A stretch of 64,000 nt of DNA from Pseudomonas frederiksbergensis (lineage in GTDB: Bacteria > Pseudomonadota > Gammaproteobacteria > Pseudomonadales > Pseudomonadaceae): the NCBI RefSeq assembly GCF_003732275.1, contig NZ_MOBM01000039.1, forward strand, positions 186,001-250,000, given 5' to 3'. The notes below the pieces were generated by a model. The model saw only the letters and a list, made by a program, of their open reading frames with translations, was not told the origin of the DNA and made no database searches. Position 1 is the first letter of the stretch, and every line of letters begins with the position of its first letter. Shown piece by piece: positions 15,620-23,995 of the stretch. Made by a program: the position numbers and the translations under genes.

Positions 15620-16441
15620 ATGGACGGCGATCACTTGAAAGCGCTCACTCTATTTGGGGCCTTGCTGCTCAGCATGCCTCTGTCTGCCGCACAGCTCACT
15701 CTTGAGCTGGGCGCGAGTTCTCGCACCTGGCAGACCGAGCAATTGCTCAAGCATCCTCAGGTTCAGACCATCACGATCACTAACGACGCTTCCTACAAAC
15801 GGGACATGAGCTATCGCGCCGTGCCCTTGGCGGCGTTGTTGACGGGTATCAAGCCTGACGATCATCTGCAAGCCGTTGCCCTGGACGGTTTTGCCGCCGA
15901 ACTGGCCGCCGCGCCATTGCTCAATACCCAGGGCGCGCAGGCTTGGCTAGCGATTGAAGACCCGGCCAAGCCGTGGCCGCCGCTGTCAGAGGGCAAGCAC
16001 AGTGCGGGGCCGTTTTATCTGGTCTGGACCGATCCACAAGCGGGCAATATCAGCCCCGAGCAATGGCCGTTCGAAGTCGCCAGCATCAAGCGCATGGCCC
16101 CGGTGGCCGAGCGCTTCCCTGCCCTGCTGCCTGATCCTGCGCTGAAGGCGGACGATCCGGTGAACAAGGGCTTTGCGCTGTTTCAGAAGAACTGCCTGGC
16201 CTGTCATCGATTGAACGGCGCAGGGGATGCGCAGTTCGGGCCGGACCTGAATATTCCGTTCAACCCGACCGAGTACTTCGGCGCGGATTTCCTCAAGCGC
16301 TACATTCGTGATCCGCAGAGCTTGCGCCAGTGGCCACAGGCGAAGATGCCGGCGTTCGCCACGACGGTGTTGCCGGAGGGGGATCTGGAATTGTTGGTGG
16401 GGTATTTGAAGCATATGGCGGGACGGAAGGTGAAGCCTTGA
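15620..16441 (+). CDS. Secreted c-type cytochrome with an N-terminal molybdopterin-oxidoreductase-like domain
   Basis: A 273-residue periplasmic protein. The signal peptide (KALTLFGALLLSMPLSAA) fits either ATG 15620 or the TTG at 15635; neither has a good ribosome site, so the start is uncertain by 15 bases. Residues ~25-170 resemble the binding domain of sulfite-oxidase-like proteins (a YRAVPLAALL strand and the PFYLVWTDP segment). Residues ~185-270 are a cytochrome c domain with heme motif CLACH and a distal Met in KMPAF. It probably shuttles electrons; no redox partner is adjacent apart from the small peptide upstream. Confidence 0.8.
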   Translation: MDGDHLKALTLFGALLLSMPLSAAQLTLELGASSRTWQTEQLLKHPQVQTITITNDASYKRDMSYRAVPLAALLTGIKPDDHLQAVALDGFAAELAAAPLLNTQGAQAWLAIEDPAKPWPPLSEGKHSAGPFYLVWTDPQAGNISPEQWPFEVASIKRMAPVAERFPALLPDPALKADDPVNKGFALFQKNCLACHRLNGAGDAQFGPDLNIPFNPTEYFGADFLKRYIRDPQSLRQWPQAKMPAFATTVLPEGDLELLVGYLKHMAGRKVKP

Positions 16442-16454
16442 CACCAATCCCCTT

Positions 16455-16541
16455 GTGGGAGCGAGCCTGCTCGCGATAGCGGATGTTCAGTCAGTAAATC
16501 TGTAGCTGACACACCGCTATCGCGAGCAGGCTCGCTCCCAC
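16455..16541. repeat. REPIN, GTGGGAGCGAGCC class
   Basis: Perfect inverted arms of GTGGGAGCGAGCCTGCTCGC type around a ~45-base spacer, between convergent genes. Confidence 0.92.
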
Positions 16542-16563
16542 AGGGGATTTGTGAAATCCCGGA

Positions 16564-17373
16564 TTACTGCTGTTGGACGGAGATCACCGGCACCGGCGTC
16601 GGTGACACAAACACCTTCGCATGCATCTGTTCGCACCCACCACCACGGCGCATGCCGCGCACCGGACAGGCGTCCAGGTAGTCGAGGCCCACAGCCAGTT
16701 TCAGGTGACGCTCCGGGCGGGCCAGTTCGTTGGTCACGTCGAAGCTGTACCAGGCGTCATCCAGCCAGGCTTCAGCCCAGGCGTGACTGGCCAGGTGTTC
16801 GCTGTTCTCGCTGTACAAATACCCCGACACATAACGCGAGGGAATGCCCAGGCTGCGGGCGCAGGCGAGAAATGCATGGGTGTGGTCCTGGCAGACACCG
16901 GAACGCCCGGCGAAAGCCTGGGCGGCGCTGGTGTCTACTTCGGTGGAACCCGGCGTGTAGGTCATGTGCTGGTTCAGGCCATGCATCAAATCGATCAGCG
17001 CCGTACGATCCCGGCGTTGTTTGCAGGCCTTGTCGGCGAATGCGCGCAGCGCTTCGTCGGCTTCGGTCAGGCGCGTGAAGCGCAGGAACGGCAGCGCCGA
17101 CTGGCTTTCATGCTCGGCTTCGCGCAATTCGTCGATGTCCACCTGCCCTCGGGCGCCGATGATGATTGCCTCGTGAGGTTCGTCCAGGGTCAGCACATGC
17201 AGAATGTTGCCGAACGGATCGAGTTGCGCGCGCACCGGGCGTGGCAGGTCGAGCTGCCAGCTGAGCACGTGCTGGCGCTCGCTGTCATGGGGGGTCAGTC
17301 GCAGGTACTGGATGCTCGCCCGCACCTGATCTTCGTAGTGATAGGTGGTCTCGTGGCTAATGGAAAGTCTCAT
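16564..17373 (-). CDS. Transglutaminase-like family protein
   Basis: A 269-residue protein. The N-terminal bacterial transglutaminase-like domain (MRLSISHETTYHYE) is followed by the papain-like core. The catalytic Cys is in GVCQDHTHAFLACAR (~160), His in SHAWAEAWL (~202) and Asp in SFDVTN (~216). Its ATG overlaps the stop of the alpha-E gene, so it is the last gene of a translationally coupled trio. Families of this trio (ATP-grasp, alpha-E, transglutaminase) are thought to make or break peptide-like amide bonds; the product is not known. Confidence 0.93.
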   Translation of the reverse strand: MRLSISHETTYHYEDQVRASIQYLRLTPHDSERQHVLSWQLDLPRPVRAQLDPFGNILHVLTLDEPHEAIIIGARGQVDIDELREAEHESQSALPFLRFTRLTEADEALRAFADKACKQRRDRTALIDLMHGLNQHMTYTPGSTEVDTSAAQAFAGRSGVCQDHTHAFLACARSLGIPSRYVSGYLYSENSEHLASHAWAEAWLDDAWYSFDVTNELARPERHLKLAVGLDYLDACPVRGMRRGGGCEQMHAKVFVSPTPVPVISVQQQ

Positions 17374-18320
17374 GCAGCCTCCAGGTAGGAACTGTGTATG
17401 GCATTGCCCAACTGGCGCACCAGCGGGATGAACTCGGTCAGCCAGGCGTGCAGGCCTTCGTCGAGGATTTCGTTGATACCGGTGTAGCGCAGGCGTGCGT
17501 CCATTTCCGCGGCCAGGCGTTGCGCGGGACGGCCGTTGGCCCCCGGCAACTGGGCGAGGATCTGGTCGATTTCTTCGGTGCAGGCGCGCAGGGATCGCGG
17601 CACGTCGGCGCGCAGAAGCAACAACTCGGCCACATGCCGGGCGCCGGGGGCGTCGCGATAGATCTCGGTATAGGCCTCGAACGACGATAGCGCTCGCAGC
17701 AAAGCACTCCACTGGTAGTAGGCGTGAGCCGTGCCGTCGCTGACCGCTTCGGCCTGATCACCAGCCATTTCGTAACGGGCGTCGAGCAGACGCAAGGTGT
17801 TGTCAGCCCTTTCGATAAAGGTGCCCAGACGAATGAACCGGAACGCGTCGTTACGCATGATGGTGCCGTAGGACGCGCCGCGGAACAGGTGGGAACGTTC
17901 CTTGATCCACTCACAGAAACGGCTCATGCCGTAGCGACTCAAGCCCTGTTCGGCGATCCCGCGAATTTCCAGCCAGGTGGCGTTGATGTTTTCCCACATG
18001 TCGGCGGTGATTCGCCCACGCACCGCATGGGCGCTGGCTCGCGCGGCACCGAGGCAGCTGTAGATGCTCGCAGGGTTGGCCGCATCCAAAGCAAAAAAAT
18101 GCAGCAGCCGTTCGGCATGCAGTTCGCCGTGACGCTCCAGGTAATCGTCCAGCGTGCCGGTGATCAGCAGCGGCATGGCGAGTTCGTGCAAACCATCGCC
18201 ACGACCGTCCTGAGGCATCAGTGACAGCGAATAACTGATGTCGAGCATCCGTGCGAGGTTTTCCGCCCGCTCCAGGTAACGCGACATCCAATACAGATCC
18301 GAGGCAGTTCTACTTAACAT
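17370..18320 (-). CDS. Alpha-E domain-containing protein
   Basis: A 316-residue all-helical protein starting MLSRTASDLYWMSRYLERAENLARMLD, the hallmark of the alpha-E domain. Conserved helix motifs include ENIRxxARxVRGRIT-like and FIERADNTLRLLD. ATG 18320 follows GAAGGAAG. It lies 12 bases after the ATP-grasp gene and overlaps the transglutaminase by four bases. Alpha-E proteins accompany circularly permuted ATP-grasp ligases, but their chemistry is unproven. Confidence 0.94.
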   Translation of the reverse strand: MLSRTASDLYWMSRYLERAENLARMLDISYSLSLMPQDGRGDGLHELAMPLLITGTLDDYLERHGELHAERLLHFFALDAANPASIYSCLGAARASAHAVRGRITADMWENINATWLEIRGIAEQGLSRYGMSRFCEWIKERSHLFRGASYGTIMRNDAFRFIRLGTFIERADNTLRLLDARYEMAGDQAEAVSDGTAHAYYQWSALLRALSSFEAYTEIYRDAPGARHVAELLLLRADVPRSLRACTEEIDQILAQLPGANGRPAQRLAAEMDARLRYTGINEILDEGLHAWLTEFIPLVRQLGNAIHSSYLEAA

Positions 18321-18332
18321 GGCAGGCTTCCT

Positions 18333-19742
18333 TCAATCCTCGACCACCCAAGTGTCCTTGGTTCCGCCACCCTGGGAGGAATTCACCACCAGGGAGCCTT
18401 CGCGCAAGGCAACACGGGTCAAACCGCCGGGCACAACCCGGGTTTCGCGGCCAGACAATACAAACGGACGCAGGTCGATATGGCGTGGAGCGATGCCGTT
18501 TTCGACAAAGGTCGGACAGGTCGATAAAGACAACGTCGGTTGGGCGATGTACGCGTGGGGCTTGGCTTTGATCCGCTCGCGGAACGATTCGATTTCCGCC
18601 GCCGTCGCCGCTGGCCCCACCAGCATTCCGTAACCGCCGGAGCCCTGGGTTTCCTTGACTACCAGCTCTGGAAGATTGGCCAGCACGTGGGACAGTTCCG
18701 AGGGATTACGACACTGCCATGTAGGCACGTTCTTCAGAATCGGCTCTTCATCCAGGTAGAAACGAATCATGTCCGTGACAAAGGGGTACACCGACTTGTC
18801 GTCCGCGACCCCGGTGCCGATGGCATTCGCCAGCACCACGTTGCCGGAGCGGTAGGACGACAGCAGACCTGGAACGCCGAGCATCGAGTCCGGGTTGAAC
18901 GCCAGAGGATCGAGGAACGCATCGTCGAGGCGCCGGTAGATCACATCGACGGCTTTCGGCCCGTCCGTGGTGCGCATGAACACCTTGTCATCGCGCACGA
19001 ACAGGTCCGCGCCTTCCACCAGTTCAACGCCCATTTCCCGGGCCAGAAACGCATGCTCGAAAAACGCGCTGTTGAAGCGCCCCGGCGTCAGCACCACCAC
19101 GCTCGGGTTGTCGATCGGGCTGGAGCTTTTCAGGGTGTCGAGCAACAGATTCGGATAGTGGTCGATCGGTGCGATGCGCTGGGCCGCGAACAACTCGGGG
19201 AACAATCGCATCATCATCTTGCGGTCTTCGAGCATGTAGCTCACGCCGCTGGGTGTACGAAGATTGTCTTCGAGCACGTAGTACGTGCCGTCGCCATCGC
19301 GCACCAGGTCGACGCCGGAAATGTGCGAATAGATATCGCGGTGCAGATCCAGCCCTTGCATCGCCAACTGGTATTGCTCGTTGGCCAGCACTTGCTCGGC
19401 CGGGATGATGCCGGCCTTGATGATGCGTTGCTCGTGATAGAGGTCGGCAAGGAACATGTTCAATGCCTTGACCCGCTGAATGCAGCCGCGCTCGACGACC
19501 CGCCATTCACTGGCGGGGATACTGCGGGGAATGGTGTCGAAGGGAATCAGGCGCTCTGTCCCCTGCTCATCACCATAGAGCGTGAATGTAATCCCGGCAC
19601 GATGAAATAACAGATCGGCCTCGCGTCGCCGTTGTGCCAAAAGCTCGTCAGGCGTTTCGGCCAGCCAACGGGCAAACTCCCGATAATGCGGGCGGACCTG
19701 GCCGCCGGCATCGTACATCTCATCAAAATAGGTGCGGATCAT
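18333..19742 (-). CDS. Circularly permuted ATP-grasp family protein
   Basis: A 469-residue protein, first gene of the trio, with AAGGAG 6 bases before the ATG at 19742. It begins MIRTYFDEMYDAGG and contains the YYVLEDNLRTPSGVSYMLE and LVVKETQGSGGYGM blocks typical of circularly permuted ATP-grasp type 2 proteins, in which the ATP-binding halves are swapped in order. ATP-grasp enzymes ligate a carboxylate to an amine through an acyl-phosphate. The acceptor in this system is unknown; genome context suggests an amide-containing small molecule. Confidence 0.94.
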   Translation of the reverse strand: MIRTYFDEMYDAGGQVRPHYREFARWLAETPDELLAQRRREADLLFHRAGITFTLYGDEQGTERLIPFDTIPRSIPASEWRVVERGCIQRVKALNMFLADLYHEQRIIKAGIIPAEQVLANEQYQLAMQGLDLHRDIYSHISGVDLVRDGDGTYYVLEDNLRTPSGVSYMLEDRKMMMRLFPELFAAQRIAPIDHYPNLLLDTLKSSSPIDNPSVVVLTPGRFNSAFFEHAFLAREMGVELVEGADLFVRDDKVFMRTTDGPKAVDVIYRRLDDAFLDPLAFNPDSMLGVPGLLSSYRSGNVVLANAIGTGVADDKSVYPFVTDMIRFYLDEEPILKNVPTWQCRNPSELSHVLANLPELVVKETQGSGGYGMLVGPAATAAEIESFRERIKAKPHAYIAQPTLSLSTCPTFVENGIAPRHIDLRPFVLSGRETRVVPGGLTRVALREGSLVVNSSQGGGTKDTWVVED

Positions 19743-20016
19743 GCCGTACTCCTTGTCACCCGGACATCCAAGCCATCGCAAGGCCCGTGCCATCGGCATA
19801 AACGCTTTGATATCAATCAGTTGGATAATGGCGCTGCATGCACCGCACCAATCCTGTGCGGTAAATGCCCCAACCTGATCGCCCCCGCTTCATGGCGAAG
19901 CAATGCTGTCGCGTATCAGCAGCATAGTCAGAGTTGATTTCACTGCCCGGAAGGCGATGCGGATAATCGGCGCATTCGCTGGAAAAATGACCGAACACTT
20001 ACCGAACTTCCCTTTT

Positions 20017-20043
20017 AGCCGCCTGTTCAGGTGGCTTTTTTTT
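20017..20043 (+). terminator. Orphan plus-strand terminator, possible small RNA end
   Basis: AGCCGCC-TGTTCA-GGTGGCT hairpin followed by eight T residues. No plus-strand gene precedes it: the nearest upstream gene is the ATP-grasp gene, read the other way. The 270 bases between 19743 and 20016 could carry a short RNA. Confidence 0.5.
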
Positions 20044-20074
20044 GCGTTTTTGAAACGTTATGAATCAAAAACAC

Positions 20075-20190
20075 GATCAAGAGATCGCAGCCTCGTTTCA
20101 CTCGACAGCTCCTACAGGGTGCACGCCATCCCAATTGATAAACGCCATCCCAACGTAGGAGCTGCCGAAGGCTGCGATCTTTTGATCTTG
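20075..20190. repeat. REPIN, GATCGCAGCC class
   Basis: GAGATCGCAGCC...AGCTCCTAC on the left and GTAGGAGCTGCCGAAGGCTGCGATC on the right. The spacer holds a direct repeat of about 10 bases (CGCCATCCCAA). Confidence 0.85.
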
Positions 20191-20218
20191 CTTTTGACTT
20201 GATCACCCCCGAAACGAA

Positions 20219-20245
20219 AACGGCCAACCCAAAGGTCAGCCGTTG
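20219..20245 (-). terminator. Probable terminator
   Basis: AACGGCCAACC / GGTCAGCCGTT imperfect stem beyond the rraB stop, T-rich on the minus strand. Confidence 0.55.
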
Positions 20246-20270
20246 CTGAGTGTTGTCACTGTTCATAAAG

Positions 20271-20612
20271 TTATGCGAGTAGCCCTCGTACCTCCTGCTT
20301 GACGCCCCATCCTTCGATAATACCGCCCAGAGGCCCGACCACCGCCTCGAAGTCCTGCTCAAAGTCGCCGATCCCGTCATAGGTGGCGTACATCACTTTG
20401 CTCAGTTCCAGGTGCCACGCGCCGTCGTCGCGCACGCTGATCTGGGCATTCAAGGATTCACCACAGAAATGACCTGCCGCCCTGCGTGCCCGCTCCTCGT
20501 CCGGAAAAATGGCGTAGAACTCGATGGGATGGAATCGTGAAAAGTCGAAACCGCCTTCTTTCATGCGGCGCAGCACGCTGCTGCTGATGTCTTCTTGATA
20601 GGCTGTGCTCAT
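20271..20612 (-). CDS. Ribonuclease E inhibitor RraB-like protein
   Basis: A 113-residue cytoplasmic protein of the RraB (DUF1260) fold. It has the family's RRMKEGGFDFSRFHPIEFYAIFPDEE opening and a C-terminal VGPLGGIIEGWGVKQ block. RraB binds RNase E and alters degradosome activity in enterobacteria; the role in Pseudomonas is inferred. It is a single gene with a terminator. About 215 bases upstream (20613-20827) show no gene. Confidence 0.85.
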   Translation of the reverse strand: MSTAYQEDISSSVLRRMKEGGFDFSRFHPIEFYAIFPDEERARRAAGHFCGESLNAQISVRDDGAWHLELSKVMYATYDGIGDFEQDFEAVVGPLGGIIEGWGVKQEVRGLLA

Positions 20613-20827
20613 GAAACGTCCCCCTCAGACTGATGGATAGACTTTCCGTATTCCCTGCACTTTCAACCGATTGGTGAGAGCGATACGGCAACAGAGGTTG
20701 CCGACGGGAAACAAGCATGTAGCTGACAAGACCAGACCTTAGCGAGTCATTCGCTGATCTCGCTTGCAGAGTAGCCTCAAGATAGAGCTGCTGCCAAGGT
20801 CTGGTTGTGAATGTGACAAGAGGTGTA

Positions 20828-21061
20828 TCAAATCGGGGTAATACTGATGATTTCAATGCTGTTCTGGGATTTCAGACTTTTGACGGTCGGATCATCGGTA
20901 CGCCCCTCCAGATCATTGAGATCCAGTTCGGCAGCGACCGGCAGGCACCGGGCGCGAATGAGTTTGGCGGCTTGCTCGTTATTCGGGCATTCCTCGCACT
21001 CGAAGAGTTCGTCCACTGTTTCACCGTGATCATCCACGAAAGTGATTTTCCACTTTTGCAT
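20828..21061 (-). CDS. Hypothetical protein
   Basis: A 77-residue acidic protein. ATG 21061 follows GAGGAGGCACCG, a strong site, so the longer upstream frame is rejected. It starts MQKWKITFVDDHGETVDELFE and includes FECEECPN (CEEC, one Cys pair) and a C-terminal SIEIISITPI strand. It looks like a compact beta-rich domain conserved in Pseudomonas; no function is known to me. Confidence 0.7.
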   Translation of the reverse strand: MQKWKITFVDDHGETVDELFECEECPNNEQAAKLIRARCLPVAAELDLNDLEGRTDDPTVKSLKSQNSIEIISITPI

Positions 21062-21175
21062 CGGTGCCTCCTCGATAAAACCCATGAATGGGCTTACTTC
21101 TATCTGGACTTTTGCCCGGAGTGATCGTTCAAACGGATTACCGCGTACTGGCATGAAAAAAAACACAGAAACCTG

Positions 21176-21262
21176 TGCAGGAGCGAAGCTCGCGAACGCG
21201 GTGTATCAGTTGACACGTGTATTGGCTGATACACCGCGTTCGCGAGCAAGCTTCGTTCCTGC
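21176..21262. repeat. REPIN with GCGAAGCTCGCGAACGC arms
   Basis: Arms TGCAGGAGCGAAGCTCGCG and CGCGAGCAAGCTTCGTTCCTGCA, with GCGGTGTATCAG / CTGATACACCGC pairing further inside, form a nearly perfect ~38-bp stem. It is a diverged relative of the GTGGGAGCGGGC class. Confidence 0.85.
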
Positions 21263-21280
21263 AGGGGTTATGTGTTCATT

Positions 21281-22156
21281 TTAGTCGTTGCTGGGTTTGT
21301 TCACCGCTTGCAGTACGTATTGCGGCAAGGCGAAGGCACCGATGTGGATTTCCGGGTTGTAGTAGCGGGTGATGATGCCGCTGCCGGCGAACCGCTGTTG
21401 CAGGGTTTCGCGGGACAACTTCCGATAGGCGGTATTGGTTGCGCCCCACGCGAAGGTCATCGCGCCGCCGATGTAGGTCGGCACGGCCGCCTGATAGAAG
21501 TGCCAGTCCGGGAACAGGCTGCGCAGACGGCCGGCGGTGGTTTTGACTTCTTCGATTTGCATGAACGGGGTGCCGTTCTGGGTCACCAGAATGCCGCCTT
21601 CATTCAGGCAGCGACGACAAGCCTGGTAGAAGTTTTCGGAGAACAGCACTTCACCCGGGCCGATCGGGTCGGTGGAGTCGGAAATGATCACGTCGAACTT
21701 TTCGGTGGTGGTGGCGACGAAACGCATGCCGTCGTCGATCACCAGGTTCAGGCGTGGATCATCGAATGCACCCTTGGAGTGGTTCGGCAGGAATTCCTTG
21801 CACATGTCGACCACGGTACCGTCGATCTCGACCATGGTGATGTGCTCGATGCTGCGATGCTTGGCCACTTCACGCAGCATGCCGCCGTCGCCACCGCCGA
21901 TGATCAGCACGCGCTTGGCAGTGCCATGAGCGAGGATCGGCACGTGGGTAAGCATTTCGTGGTAGATGAACTCGTCCGCTTCGGTGGTCTGGATCACGCC
22001 GTCCAGCGCCATTACCCGGCCCATGCGCGGGTTTTCGAAGATCACCAGGTGCTGGTGTTCGGTGCGCACTTCGTGCAGCAGTTTTTCCATGCGAAAACGC
22101 TGGCCATAGCCTTCGTAGAGGGTTTCCAGGTACTCGCTGGTTGGGGTATTGCTCAT
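21281..22156 (-). CDS. speE: Spermidine synthase (polyamine aminopropyltransferase)
   Basis: A 291-residue enzyme that transfers the aminopropyl group of decarboxylated SAM to putrescine. It has the full set of motifs: YQRMEKLLHEV-like start, ALDGVIQTTEADEFIYHEML, the SAM-binding GGGDGGMLREV (~87-97), and SDSTDPIGPGE carrying the catalytic Asp. It is transcribed alone. From memory speE sits near aroC and the mtn genes in P. aeruginosa too. Confidence 0.95.
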   Translation of the reverse strand: MSNTPTSEYLETLYEGYGQRFRMEKLLHEVRTEHQHLVIFENPRMGRVMALDGVIQTTEADEFIYHEMLTHVPILAHGTAKRVLIIGGGDGGMLREVAKHRSIEHITMVEIDGTVVDMCKEFLPNHSKGAFDDPRLNLVIDDGMRFVATTTEKFDVIISDSTDPIGPGEVLFSENFYQACRRCLNEGGILVTQNGTPFMQIEEVKTTAGRLRSLFPDWHFYQAAVPTYIGGAMTFAWGATNTAYRKLSRETLQQRFAGSGIITRYYNPEIHIGAFALPQYVLQAVNKPSND

Positions 22157-22314
22157 GGGAAGTGCTCCGATGAATGCGGGTGGCAGCGGACGGTTACCCG
22201 CCCATGATGGCCAATCGATCCGTTCGATTGACCGGGAAAGGCGCGCATTCTACGTTGCGGAACATGACAGGTCGAACCTTCGTCATTGAAGTACATGCAG
22301 AACAATGTGGGAGC

Positions 22315-22394
22315 GAGCCTGCTCGCGATGACGGCGGCACCTTCCGCATCAATGTTGCAGACAGATCGCTATCGCGAGCAGGCTCGCTCCCACA
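22315..22394. repeat. REPIN, GTGGGAGCGAGCC class
   Basis: TGTGGGAGCGAGCCTGCTCG and its inverted copy, upstream of speE. Confidence 0.92.
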
Positions 22395-22423
22395 AGTGAA
22401 ATGCGTTGTGCCTGAGGACGCAG

Positions 22424-22615
22424 TCAGATCCGTACATTGCCCCTTGGCCCGGCGATGGCCCAGATGATCAGGCCCAGGACCGGCAGCAGGAGGATCAATA
22501 GCACCCAGATGATTTTCATCCCGGTCTCGGCGCCACTTTTAAGCACGTTGATGATGGCCCAGATATCCAGGGCAAGAATAATCAGGCCAACCAGGCTGTT
22601 GAACGTGGAACCCAT
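22424..22615 (-). CDS. PLDc_N domain small membrane protein
   Basis: A 63-residue protein with two membrane segments (LVGLIILALDIWAIINVL and MKIIWVLLILLLPVLGLIIWAI) separated by a short polar turn, followed by GPRG. This is the phospholipase-D N-terminal (PLDc_N) pattern seen alone in many small proteins. A GGAG site precedes the ATG. Function of the stand-alone form is unknown. Confidence 0.85.
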   Translation of the reverse strand: MGSTFNSLVGLIILALDIWAIINVLKSGAETGMKIIWVLLILLLPVLGLIIWAIAGPRGNVRI

Positions 22616-22698
22616 GGTGACGCTCCTGAAGAGTGGTATGCACTCTTAGGATAGTCGGGCCTTGCGAGGGTTCCGTTTTATTACCGTCGTGGACGGTT

Positions 22699-23229
22699 TC
22701 AGACGTGGATCGCCACTTTCAGGGCTTCCAGGGAGGGTGCGGCGGCGATGCCGACTTCGGCGCACAATTCGAGAACCCGTGGCACGTCGTTACCGTAGAC
22801 CAGCACCACTTGCAGTTCGTCGTCGAGCAACTGGCTGAAGTTCATCAGCGTGTAACCGCCATTTTCCTTGTTCATGCTGCTCATCTGCACCTGAATGCGA
22901 TTGAGCGCCGTCAGGGCTTCGGTCTTGGCCAGCTGCTTGGGTTTGATGTTGAAATCGACGCCGGGACCGAACGAAGCGACGATCTGCGCAAACAGGTCCA
23001 TGTAGGTGTCGGCCTGGAACAGCACGGTTTCCGGCAAGCTGCCGACAACCACCCACTCACCCAACGAGATCGGGAAGGTGTCGTCGTAGTTGATGTCCGG
23101 ATTGGCCGCCAGAAAAGCCTCGGGATCGGCGTAGGCCTGAGCCGCTTCGTCAGCGACTTTCAGGATTTCGTCCTCGCTCATGCACCCGGAGCTGATTTTG
23201 CTGATGAGTTCGACGAGTGCGGCTTTCAT
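22699..23229 (-). CDS. Conserved hypothetical protein
   Basis: A 176-residue soluble protein with acidic helices. It starts MKAALVELISKISSGCMSED and contains the LGEWVVVGSLPETVLFQADT and NGGYTLMNFSQLLDDELQVVLVYG blocks. No membrane segment or signal peptide. I do not recognise the family with confidence. It stands alone between a small membrane gene and a REPIN. Confidence 0.75.
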   Translation of the reverse strand: MKAALVELISKISSGCMSEDEILKVADEAAQAYADPEAFLAANPDINYDDTFPISLGEWVVVGSLPETVLFQADTYMDLFAQIVASFGPGVDFNIKPKQLAKTEALTALNRIQVQMSSMNKENGGYTLMNFSQLLDDELQVVLVYGNDVPRVLELCAEVGIAAAPSLEALKVAIHV

Positions 23230-23295
23230 GAGGTGGATCCTGTAGCGAGGGAAATTTGAGGGCGCGAAGGATAGCGCAGGTTAAGCGCAAAGACG

Positions 23296-23373
23296 AAAAG
23301 ATCGCAGCCTTCGGCAGCTCCTACATTGGCATGACGTGCGCTCTGTAGGAGCTGCCGAAGGCTGCGATCTTTT
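23296..23373. repeat. REPIN, AAAAGATCGCAGCC class
   Basis: AAAAGATCGCAGCCTTCGGC...CTCCTAC and its near-perfect inverse, located between two minus-strand genes. Confidence 0.92.
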
Positions 23374-23380
23374 AATGTGA

Positions 23381-23899
23381 TCAGCCGAGCAATTTTTGCA
23401 GCTGAGTCGTGGTATCCACCGCGCCCATGGTTTTGGCCGCGTCCAGCGCGGATACGCCGTTGGCATCCTTGGCTTTCGGATCGGCGCCTTTGCTGATCAG
23501 ATAGTCGACGATTTCGACGCGGTTGAACATCGCCGCCATCATCAGCGCAGTACGACCGTCGAAGGACGAACCTTCCACTTGCGCGCCCCCCTCGACTAGC
23601 GCCTTGACCACCGCCAGGTCGCCCTTGAACGCCGCACCGGCAATGGGGCTCTGGCCATTGTCATTGCGGATTTCCGGGTCAGCCTTGTGTTCAAGCAGGA
23701 CTTTTACCGTGTCGACATGGCCGTGGTACGCGGCGAGCATCAGCAAGGTGTCGCCCTTATGGTTGCGCAGGTTCGGCGGCAGGCCCTTGGTCAGCAGCGC
23801 AGCCATCATGGCCGCATCACCCTCGCGCGCTTTGTTGAACACCTGTTCGGCAAATTCAGCAGCCTCTTCGGGGCTCATCTGGCGGCTTTTGTCTGACAT
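23381..23899 (-). CDS. Ankyrin repeat protein
   Basis: A 172-residue soluble protein. The start at 23899 follows GGAG with good spacing; an in-frame ATG 12 bases earlier overlaps that site. After an acidic helical start (MSPEEAAEFAEQVF) there are about four ankyrin repeats (for example GDTLLMLAAYHGHVDTVKVLL, GRTALMMAAMFNRVEIVDYL). Ankyrin proteins mediate protein contacts. No signal peptide is present, unlike periplasmic AnkB. Partner unknown. Confidence 0.9.
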   Translation of the reverse strand: MSDKSRQMSPEEAAEFAEQVFNKAREGDAAMMAALLTKGLPPNLRNHKGDTLLMLAAYHGHVDTVKVLLEHKADPEIRNDNGQSPIAGAAFKGDLAVVKALVEGGAQVEGSSFDGRTALMMAAMFNRVEIVDYLISKGADPKAKDANGVSALDAAKTMGAVDTTTQLQKLLG

Positions 23900-23995
23900 T
23901 GGGGACTCCACATTCGGTCAATCGGAAAGCCGATAGTTTCCCGAGCGCTCCGGAACCTGTCACTTCTTTTTTCTAATGGGAGGCCATAGCTACAT

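Noticed and set aside
18540..19610. 356-codon plus-strand open frame
   Set aside because: Antisense shadow of the ATP-grasp gene with His/Gln-rich translation.
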